Part shown: piece by piece, positions 1 to 4,197 of the stretch
Layout: each line of letters starts with the position of its first letter
How positions within the stretch are numbered: the first letter of the stretch is position 1
Origin: an uncultured Clostridia bacterium
GTDB lineage: Bacteria > Bacillota > Clostridia > Oscillospirales > Oscillospiraceae
Reading direction: 5' to 3'
NCBI GenBank assembly: GCA_946061345.1
Contig: CAMGRA010000015.1
Coordinates: 1 to 14,165, forward strand
DNA length: 14,165 bases
Notes under the pieces: model-generated
The model's input: the letters and a program-made list of their open reading frames with translations, nothing else
Databases searched by the model: none
What the model was told of the DNA's origin: nothing
Made by a program: the position numbers and the translations under genes

Positions 1-1
1 C

Positions 2-454
2 ATCGGCCAGCCCGTTTCAGAGCGTACAATAGGAGAAATGGAACGCGGCAAACGGTCTATTTCTGCGGAGTGTATTTGTGCGCTTACGAAGGCTCTTGTA
101 GTGCCGGCGTGCAATCTGCTCAGCACGGAGAACGAAAAGGGCCCGGACGATGTGACCGTTGCGGACGCCTTCCGGGCGCTTCCGGAGGACCAGCGAGAGA
201 TCCTGCACTACGGATACAGTGGAGAGTGGGACGGAGATCACAACGCCTGGACTTATTGGGCAGGGATGTACGCGGATATGCCCGCCGACGTCCGGGAGGA
301 CGCCGCCTATTATGTGCTGTGGCTCTGGCGGAAGTGCAGGGAAGAGGGCAAGCTGCACGGCCTGCCCATCGATGACCAGTATGTTGAGCGGGAATGGGAG
401 AAAATTTATAAAAAGAAAACGGAAATAGAGTTGAACAAGTGTAAGGAGCGTTGA
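2..454 (+). CDS. HTH (XRE-type) repressor-like protein, 5' end outside the window
   Basis: The open frame runs in from the left edge, so the true start is not visible. An ATG at 38 exists, but the recognisable domain begins before it. The first residues (SERTIGEMERGKRSIS, followed by ECICALTKALVVP) match the recognition helix and following helices of the lambda-repressor/XRE fold, in which an 'I-x-x-x-E-R-G-K-R' segment is typical. The C-terminal ~110 residues are acidic and rich in Trp and Tyr, with no family I recognise. They lack a visible Ser/Lys LexA-type protease signature. Its position, upstream of integrase and on the same strand, fits a phage lysogeny regulator that would bind operators near its own promoter to the left. 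It could instead be another small DNA-binding regulator such as an antirepressor partner. The HTH call is fairly secure; the repressor role is inferred. Confidence 0.7.
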   Translation: MGQPVSERTIGEMERGKRSISAECICALTKALVVPACNLLSTENEKGPDDVTVADAFRALPEDQREILHYGYSGEWDGDHNAWTYWAGMYADMPADVREDAAYYVLWLWRKCREEGKLHGLPIDDQYVEREWEKIYKKKTEIELNKCKER

Positions 455-456
455 AA

Positions 457-840
457 ATGAATTGTCCAAAATGCGGAAATCTGATGCAGATACAAGCTGT
501 GTCCGAGGTGAAGCGGCGAGGTTTTTTCGCAGTGCTGCTGTACTTGATTTTGATCTGCATACCGATAATTGGCTGGATTATCTTAATAAGCCTGATGCGC
601 GGCCAAAAAAGCCAGACAAAGACAGTCGCCGTTTGTCAGACGTGCGGGTATCAATACGAATACAGTCAGAACAAATCCAGCGAAAATAATAACCCAGCTG
701 ATAGCTTGGCTGATGCGCTGACCATTCTGGCCATCGTCGTTGCCGCTGCCGGGTTGTACATCGTTCTCAAGGTGTCCTTGTGGGGGTATGCTCTGGTGGC
801 CGCCGCGCTGGCCCTGCTGTTCTGGATGCTCAGCTGGTGA
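457..840 (+). CDS. Small zinc-ribbon membrane protein of unknown function
   Basis: This is a 127-residue protein. ATG 457 was chosen over TTG 451 because an AAGGAG site at 443-448 lies 8 bases upstream of it. The previous stop is at 452-454, so the two genes are probably co-transcribed. A CPKC pair (C3, C6) precedes a hydrophobic stretch at about residues 22-48 containing an IPIIGW kink. A second pair, CQTC (C60, C63), follows, and the protein ends with two more hydrophobic helices (about 87-104 and 107-126). Four cysteines in CxxC pairs suggest a zinc ribbon. For one zinc site, both pairs must lie on the same face, so the first hydrophobic stretch may be a re-entrant hairpin. Similar small zinc-ribbon membrane proteins occur among phage lysogeny genes, where they could alter the lysogen's envelope. 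No function can be read from the sequence. Confidence 0.7.
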   Translation: MNCPKCGNLMQIQAVSEVKRRGFFAVLLYLILICIPIIGWIILISLMRGQKSQTKTVAVCQTCGYQYEYSQNKSSENNNPADSLADALTILAIVVAAAGLYIVLKVSLWGYALVAAALALLFWMLSW

Positions 841-889
841 TCAAAATAAAAAAGCGCCGCCCCCGGTACTCGCAATACCAGGGGGCGGC
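841..889 (-). terminator. Strong hairpin with a leftward T-run, upstream of integrase
   Basis: Bases 856-868 pair with 876-889 in a GC-rich 13-bp stem with one bulged A at 880 and a 7-base loop. Read leftward, the stem is followed by a T-rich run (complement of 841-853), the layout of an intrinsic terminator for minus-strand transcription. Read rightward there is no T-run directly after it, so on the plus strand it is a stable leader hairpin. It begins right after the stop of the zinc-ribbon gene. Confidence 0.55.
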
Positions 890-891
890 AA

Positions 892-923
892 AGGGCGATA
901 AACTTTGGAGAGCGTATCGCCCT
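892..923 (+). promoter_or_regulatory. Second hairpin in the integrase leader
   Basis: AGGGCGATA (892-900) and TATCGCCCT (915-923) are a perfect 9-bp inverted repeat with a 14-base loop. A short T-containing stretch (TAATTTTATAC, 925-935) follows, and the integrase ribosome site lies at 942-946. It could be a weak attenuator, a protein-binding operator, or part of a paired-hairpin leader with the stem at 856-889. The structure is seen in the sequence; the regulatory role is inferred. Confidence 0.4.
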
Positions 924-954
924 CTAATTTTATACAAAATTGGAGGAATTTGCA

Positions 955-1998
955 ATGCCCAAAATACCAAAATATTATGTGCGACCAGATGGGCTGCACG
1001 AAACGATTTTGCGTGTAACGATGCCGGACGGTACAAAGAAGCGAAAAGCGTTTCGGGGAAAAACCGATACCGAGGTATACCGGAAGGTTCGAGAGTTTAA
1101 CGTCAAGACGGAGGAGACGCCTTCTGGCCTGCTCTTTGAGGCAGCAGCAGACGAGTGGTGGGAGGAAATAGAGCCTACGCTTGCACATAATACCGCGAAA
1201 AGCTACCGGCCGGCATTGAAGCGGGCCAAGGCTCAATTTGGGAAAATGACCGTGGATTCTATCACGGCGCAGGACATTGACACCTATATTAGAGACTTTT
1301 CGGCCACCATGGCAAAAAAGACGGCGGTGACGCAGCTTCAGGTCATCCGGCAAATCATGCGGAAAGCGGAGTTGGACGGGGCGATCCGGTACAATCCCGC
1401 CGGAGCGGTGAAGCCTCCAAAGAACCTGCCGCAGTCGAGGAGAGAGGCACCGTCAAAGCAGCAGATAAAGCTTATAAAGAACTCCGTCGGATTGCCATTT
1501 GGCCTATTTGCGTTTCTGGTCTACAACACCGGTTGTCGCCGTGGAGAGGCTTTGGCGCTGACGGGTAAGGACATAGACCGGAAGAAAAAGCGAATCAGCA
1601 TCAGGCACTCTGTGTATTATATCGGGAACAGCCCGTACATCAAGGACCCGAAAACGGAGAGCGGAAAAAGGGAAGTTCCGCTGCTGGATGCTTTGGACAG
1701 GGTTCTCCCGGAGAAAATTCCGAGCGGCTACCTGTTTGCAGAGCCGGACGGAAAGCCGCTGACAAACGATCACTTCACGGCGCTCTATGATGAGTACAGG
1801 GCCGCATCCGGTGTCACGGTGACGCCGCACCAGATCAGGCACGGATATGCAACGGCGCTGTTTGAAAACGGGATAGATCCAAAGACGGCGCAGGTCCTGC
1901 TCGGCCATTCCCAGTTGTCCACGACCATGGACATCTATACGCACGTCTGCGAGGATGTGATCTCCGCAGCAGCGAAGAAGATGAACAAGGGGTTTTAA
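955..1998 (+). CDS. int: Phage integrase, tyrosine recombinase family
   Basis: This 347-residue integrase catalyses site-specific recombination between phage and host attachment sites. ATG 955 was chosen because GGAGG at 942-946 lies 8 bases before it; a TTG at 940 would overlap that site. Residues 1-50 resemble an arm-binding N-terminal domain, about 55-155 the SAM-like core-binding domain, and about 165-347 the catalytic domain. Catalytic residues visible are R195 (TGCRRGE), K233 (DPKTESGKR), H292 and R295 (HQIRHGYAT), H318 (LLGHS) and the nucleophile Y328 (DIYTHV). The set is complete, so the enzyme should be active, and the length is normal for the family. It ends just before a region with arm-like repeats and a tRNA-like core, consistent with attP lying at its 3' end. 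No excisionase gene is visible in the window. Confidence 0.96.
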   Translation: MPKIPKYYVRPDGLHETILRVTMPDGTKKRKAFRGKTDTEVYRKVREFNVKTEETPSGLLFEAAADEWWEEIEPTLAHNTAKSYRPALKRAKAQFGKMTVDSITAQDIDTYIRDFSATMAKKTAVTQLQVIRQIMRKAELDGAIRYNPAGAVKPPKNLPQSRREAPSKQQIKLIKNSVGLPFGLFAFLVYNTGCRRGEALALTGKDIDRKKKRISIRHSVYYIGNSPYIKDPKTESGKREVPLLDALDRVLPEKIPSGYLFAEPDGKPLTNDHFTALYDEYRAASGVTVTPHQIRHGYATALFENGIDPKTAQVLLGHSQLSTTMDIYTHVCEDVISAAAKKMNKGF

Positions 1999-2019
1999 CT
2001 GTGTTCATCCTGTGTTTAT
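1998..2019 (+). repeat. Left pair of candidate integrase arm-type sites
   Basis: Two copies of a CTGTGTTYAT word (1999-2008 and 2010-2019) start 11 bases apart, one helical turn, immediately after the integrase stop codon. An identical ACTGTGTTCAT (1998-2008) recurs exactly 200 bases to the right (2198-2208), beyond the tRNA-like core. Tyrosine integrases of the lambda class bind short direct repeats in the arms of attP. Assigning these words to that role is inference. Confidence 0.45.
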
Positions 2020-2074
2020 AGGTGTGAAAAACCTTGTCAATGTTTGCACGAACATGAAACGCTGAAAAATAAAG

Positions 2075-2118
2075 AAAACCGTTGATTTTACTGGGTTTCC
2101 AGCAATCTCAACGGTTTT
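2075..2118. terminator. Bidirectional terminator between integrase and attP core
   Basis: AAAACCGTTGA (2075-2085) pairs perfectly with TCAACGGTTTT (2108-2118). The loop holds a smaller CTGG/CCAG hairpin (2091-2094 with 2099-2102). Rightward, the stem runs into TTTTTC and would end integrase transcription. Leftward, it runs into a T-rich stretch (complement of about 2065-2078). Leftward it lies a few bases beyond the CCA end of the tRNA fragment, so after integration it could terminate the rebuilt tRNA. Confidence 0.7.
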
Positions 2119-2123
2119 TCTCG

Positions 2124-2146
2124 TGGCGCAGAAGGAGGGATTTGAA
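2124..2146 (-). other. attP: attP core: 3' end of a tRNA (positions 54-76)
   Basis: Read on the minus strand, the segment is a T-loop TTCAAAT, then CCCTC (3' half of the T-stem), CTTCTGC (3' half of the acceptor stem), discriminator G, and encoded CCA. This is exactly tRNA positions 54 to 76. The preceding bases (TATGC) cannot form the other half of the T-stem (GAGGG would be needed) and there is no tRNA body, so this is a fragment and not a gene. Phages that integrate into tRNA 3' ends carry such a fragment so that the tRNA is restored. The GAGGG-type T-stem and discriminator G resemble bacterial tRNA-Ser, but the isoacceptor cannot be fixed. It lies between integrase and endolysin, as attP does in a phage genome. 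Confidence 0.75.
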
Positions 2147-2186
2147 GCATATATTTTTTGTTTAATTGCAGTATTTACGCTCTATT

Positions 2187-2294
2187 TTGTGTTCGATACT
2201 GTGTTCATGCGTTCAGGAATAAAGAAAGCAGGAGGTTTTTGCGAATCTCCTGCTTTCTTTGATTATTTACCGCACTTTATCAAACTGTGTTTGT
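2187..2294 (+). repeat. Right-hand candidate integrase arm-type sites
   Basis: There are three related words: TTGTGTTCGA (2187-2196), CTGTGTTCAT (2199-2208, identical to the left copy at 1999-2008) and CTGTGTTTGT (2285-2294). The first two start 12 bases apart, like the left pair. Copies on both sides of the tRNA-like core are what a lambda-type attP would show. The terminator at 2221-2260 lies between the second and third copies. The role is inferred. Confidence 0.4.
2221..2260. terminator. Bidirectional terminator at the end of the late operon
   Basis: AAAGAAAGCAGGAG (2221-2234) and CTCCTGCTTTCTTT (2247-2260) form a perfect 14-bp stem with a 12-base loop. The stem ends are A/T runs, so U-rich tails occur in both directions. 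It lies 47 bases past the endolysin stop and should end the leftward late transcript while also blocking any read-through from integrase. Confidence 0.85.
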
Positions 2295-2306
2295 ATATCT
2301 GTTAGG

Positions 2307-2777
2307 TTAGTCCATATTGTACCCCGGCCTGCACGCTCCTGTGACGTACTTCGGATTCCGGTTCCTCCGCATGACGGCGCCTCCGTTGGCGTCATTCCCG
2401 GTTCCTGTGTTGCCCTCAATGGTGATGAGGTTGCCGTCCTTGTCGATGGATTCCAGGATGCCGGTGTGCTCTGTCTTGGACTTCTTACCGGAAAAATCAA
2501 ACATGAGGATGTCCCCAGGCTTGAATCCGGACGTTACCCACTGGCCAGCAGCTTTGTACCGGTTCGCAAGGACGGTGCAGCTGCCGGTCTTATAGAGGTT
2601 GAAGCCAGCCTGCTGGAACACCCACCAGACGAACCAAAGGCACCAGGGGACGCCGTTTTGACCAGCGGCAAGGCCGTATTTCTGCCGGTTTGACCCGGCG
2701 GGAGATTCAACCACGCCGATTTGCCATGCCGCGATAGCAAGCACAGCGTCACGGGTTTTAGGTTCAATCGTTTTCAT
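2307..2777 (-). CDS. Endolysin, single-domain CHAP peptidoglycan hydrolase
   Basis: This 156-residue protein should cut peptidoglycan at the end of the lytic cycle as an amidase or endopeptidase. CHAP features are the catalytic Cys C46 in VPWCLWFVWWVFQQAG, a KPGDILMFDF segment (about 86-95), H104 in TEHTGILE, and a TIEGNTG strand (119-125) giving the acidic/Asn partner. There is no signal peptide, so it needs a holin for export. The domain fills the chain: there is no C-terminal cell-wall-binding domain, which makes it short for a phage endolysin. Its ATG overlaps the stop of the upstream holin-like gene (ATGA, 2774-2777), with a GGTGAG-like ribosome site. It is the last gene of the late operon. 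Confidence 0.9.
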   Translation of the reverse strand: MKTIEPKTRDAVLAIAAWQIGVVESPAGSNRQKYGLAAGQNGVPWCLWFVWWVFQQAGFNLYKTGSCTVLANRYKAAGQWVTSGFKPGDILMFDFSGKKSKTEHTGILESIDKDGNLITIEGNTGTGNDANGGAVMRRNRNPKYVTGACRPGYNMD

Positions 2778-2980
2778 TTCTGCTCACCGTCCACCGCATC
2801 CTGCACTTTCTGGCTCTGGGTGCCGAAGTAGAACGCGATGATAACCGCGTAGATGGTCATGAAGTCCTGGGAGATCTGTCCGGTGACGGCCATGTAGGCG
2901 AATACCGCCGTCAAAACCAGCGTCACAATGGACTTTACTGACAGCAGATTTGCCGCCCGCTTGATGAGCTTCTCTTTCAT
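2774..2980 (-). CDS. Small two-helix membrane protein, probable holin
   Basis: This is a 68-residue protein. ATG 2980 was chosen because an AAAGGAG site sits about 6 bases upstream; longer in-frame starts would run into the previous gene. A basic N-terminus (MKEKLIKR) is followed by hydrophobic helices at about 14-33 (VKSIVTLVLTAVFAYMAVTG) and 40-54 (FMTIYAVIIAFYFGT), then a short charged tail. Size, two helices and direct coupling (ATGA) to the endolysin fit a holin, which forms the membrane lesion that frees the endolysin. The two genes upstream also encode small membrane proteins, so which is holin, antiholin or pinholin is not settled by sequence. Confidence 0.65.
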   Translation of the reverse strand: MKEKLIKRAANLLSVKSIVTLVLTAVFAYMAVTGQISQDFMTIYAVIIAFYFGTQSQKVQDAVDGEQK

Positions 2981-2991
2981 ATGTACTCCTT

Positions 2992-3279
2992 TCATAAATC
3001 CGTGTCCGAATTGGACACACCAAGGGCGGTGTCGTAGACGATGCCGCCTTTTGTGTTTTCCGCCTTTGACTTGTTGAAATATGCCCCCAGCACAACGCCG
3101 GTCACTGCCTGAAGCGCGCCGATGAGCGTGGTCAGGTACGGCAGCGCACCGGCGTAGTCCCGCAGGATGGCCAGGGCGCACAGGGCCAGCACGGCGAAGG
3201 TGGCGGCGGCGTCAACCATCAGAACGCCGATAGCGATGATGTGGCTGGTGCTGGGACGCTTTGACCTGCGGCCGCTCAT
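2992..3279 (-). CDS. Small membrane protein of the lysis cassette
   Basis: This 95-residue protein has a basic start (MSGRRSKRPS), two hydrophobic helices at about 13-38 and 46-68, and a polar tail with NKSKAENTKGGIVYDTALG. Its ATG overlaps the stop of the upstream gene (ATGA, 3276-3279). Its own stop lies just before the ribosome site of the 68-residue holin candidate. The tail is too ordered-looking to be random, and it appears to be a conserved phage family, but I cannot name it. It could be the holin itself, an antiholin, or a scaffold for the endolysin. The membrane location is well supported; the role is inferred from position. Confidence 0.6.
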   Translation of the reverse strand: MSGRRSKRPSTSHIIAIGVLMVDAAATFAVLALCALAILRDYAGALPYLTTLIGALQAVTGVVLGAYFNKSKAENTKGGIVYDTALGVSNSDTDL

Positions 3280-3557
3280 GCTGCATCCACCTTGTGGGCC
3301 TTTTTGTTGAGGTGTTTGTCCAGCTTGTCCAGCGCCTCATGGACGGGGCCGTTGCACCCCTGCTCCGCCAGCCCCTGCAAACAGGCCTTGATGCCGTAGC
3401 ACAGCAGCGTCTGCTCCTCCTGGATGTCCTGGATCAGCTTGCTCTGGTGCTTATCGCGCTCGATGTACTTATAGGCCGCGACGACCACGCCGCCGAGGAC
3501 TGCCAGAGAGCCGACCAGCTTTGCGAGGTTGTTGATGGTATCTGCGTCAATGTACAT
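3276..3557 (-). CDS. Single-helix membrane protein with coiled-coil tail, XhlA-like
   Basis: This is a 93-residue protein. One hydrophobic helix (about 11-29, LAKLVGSLAVLGGVVVAAY) is followed by a charged, helix-prone segment (DKHQSKLIQDIQEEQTLLCYGIKACLQGL) and a conserved-looking end (DKLDKHLNKKAH). The topology recalls haemolysin XhlA-type partners of phage holins, but with the helix near the N-terminus and not the C-terminus, so the resemblance is only architectural. The start codon shares one base with the previous stop (TGATG, 3555-3559) and has AGGAGG upstream. It sits between the receptor-binding genes and the lysis genes and may be a holin accessory protein. Confidence 0.55.
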   Translation of the reverse strand: MYIDADTINNLAKLVGSLAVLGGVVVAAYKYIERDKHQSKLIQDIQEEQTLLCYGIKACLQGLAEQGCNGPVHEALDKLDKHLNKKAHKVDAA

Positions 3558-4018
3558 CAGGCAGTAACCTCCTGAAAATACAGCCCCACCAGCTCATGGG
3601 GCAGGTAGTGCAGCGTGATGGTGCCGCCAGCCGCCTCGCCGGTGCGGGTGCAGAGGTATACCTTGCCGTCCTCGCTATCAGAGTAGTACAGGCCGTATGT
3701 ATACTCCATGCTTCGCGCCGCAGGGATGGGGTCTGCCAGTGTACCGGCGTGGGCCTCATCAATGCGGACGTACAGGGCAGCGGTTCCGACGCCGGGAACC
3801 CAGTCCGACTGGAATTTGGGGTCGGGATTGACGCACTTGTAGAGGTCGTTGCCGTATGTGAATCGGTATCCCGCCTCCGCCGTCACGCTGCCAAGCTGCA
3901 CCAGCTTCTCCCATCTGGGGTACATAGCCTTGGCTTTCAGACCATCGGCGTCGGACAGGCTCTGGGCGGCTTTTTCAATGTAGGGGCGAGTCTGACGCGC
4001 CAGTTCAAGCAGATTCAT
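3557..4018 (-). CDS. Probable carbohydrate-binding tail-tip protein, CBM5/12-like
   Basis: This is a 153-residue protein. ATG 4018 was chosen for its GGAGG site 7 bases upstream; a longer in-frame start at 4135 would overlap the preceding small gene. After a helical N-terminus (1-40) there are two similar aromatic modules. One is YRFTYGNDLYKCVN with DWVPGVGTAALY (about 51-83). The other is YTYGLYYSDSEDGKVYLCTR with LPHELVGLYFQEV (about 106-151). The 'Y-x-x-G-x-x-Y-x-C ... W-x-P ... L-W/Y' spacing resembles ChiC/CBM5-12 chitin-binding modules that occur at the ends of phage tail proteins. This suggests a role in sugar binding on the host surface, either as a tail-tip part or as a separate wall-binding protein. 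The fold assignment is by pattern only. Confidence 0.5.
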   Translation of the reverse strand: MNLLELARQTRPYIEKAAQSLSDADGLKAKAMYPRWEKLVQLGSVTAEAGYRFTYGNDLYKCVNPDPKFQSDWVPGVGTAALYVRIDEAHAGTLADPIPAARSMEYTYGLYYSDSEDGKVYLCTRTGEAAGGTITLHYLPHELVGLYFQEVTA

Positions 4019-4020
4019 GG

Positions 4021-4197
4021 TCAATCCTCCAATCCGAGTAAGATTTTTGCCGCCGCCAGCTGCTCCTCCAGCGCCACAATCCGCTCCTCCGGCGTAGGCT
4101 CCGGGGCGGGGGTGTCGGAAATAGACTGCTCCCATGCGGCGATTTCTTCGGGGGTCATGTCGCGGTAGGTTGTTCCATCAAAAATACGCTTATTCAT
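4021..4197 (-). CDS. 58-residue protein with C-terminal coiled coil
   Basis: A short gene sits exactly between two good neighbours. Its ATG overlaps the stop of the collagen-like fibre gene (ATGA, 4194-4197) and its TGA (4021-4023) ends two bases before the next ATG. The protein begins MNKRIFDGTTYRDMTPEE, continues with a Pro-rich linker (DTPAPEPTPEE) and ends in a heptad-like helix (RIVALEEQLAAAKILLGLED). The 'YRDMTPEE' start is a style common in small proteins next to phage fibres. The C-terminal helix resembles the end of the 129-residue protein at 5774-6163. A structural link or small chaperone for the fibre is possible. The exact packing supports it being a real gene. Confidence 0.65.
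   Translation of the reverse strand: MNKRIFDGTTYRDMTPEEIAAWEQSISDTPAPEPTPEERIVALEEQLAAAKILLGLED

Noticed and set aside
905..936. A sigma-70 promoter for integrase (TTGGAG ... TATACA)
   Set aside because: Both boxes match poorly and the 20-base spacing is too long; the -35 candidate lies in the loop of the second hairpin.
2124..2146. A complete tRNA gene
   Set aside because: Only positions 54-76 are present. The bases before it cannot form the T-stem, and no anticodon or D-arm follows.
1998..2208. Identical 11-base words as attL/attR-type direct repeats of an inserted element
   Set aside because: The copies belong to a family of at least five related words in helical-turn pairs, and the segment between them carries no gene, so arm-type binding sites fit better.
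2123..2305. A 60-residue plus-strand open frame across the attachment site
   Set aside because: It starts inside the tRNA-like fragment, has no ribosome site, and spans a perfect terminator stem.
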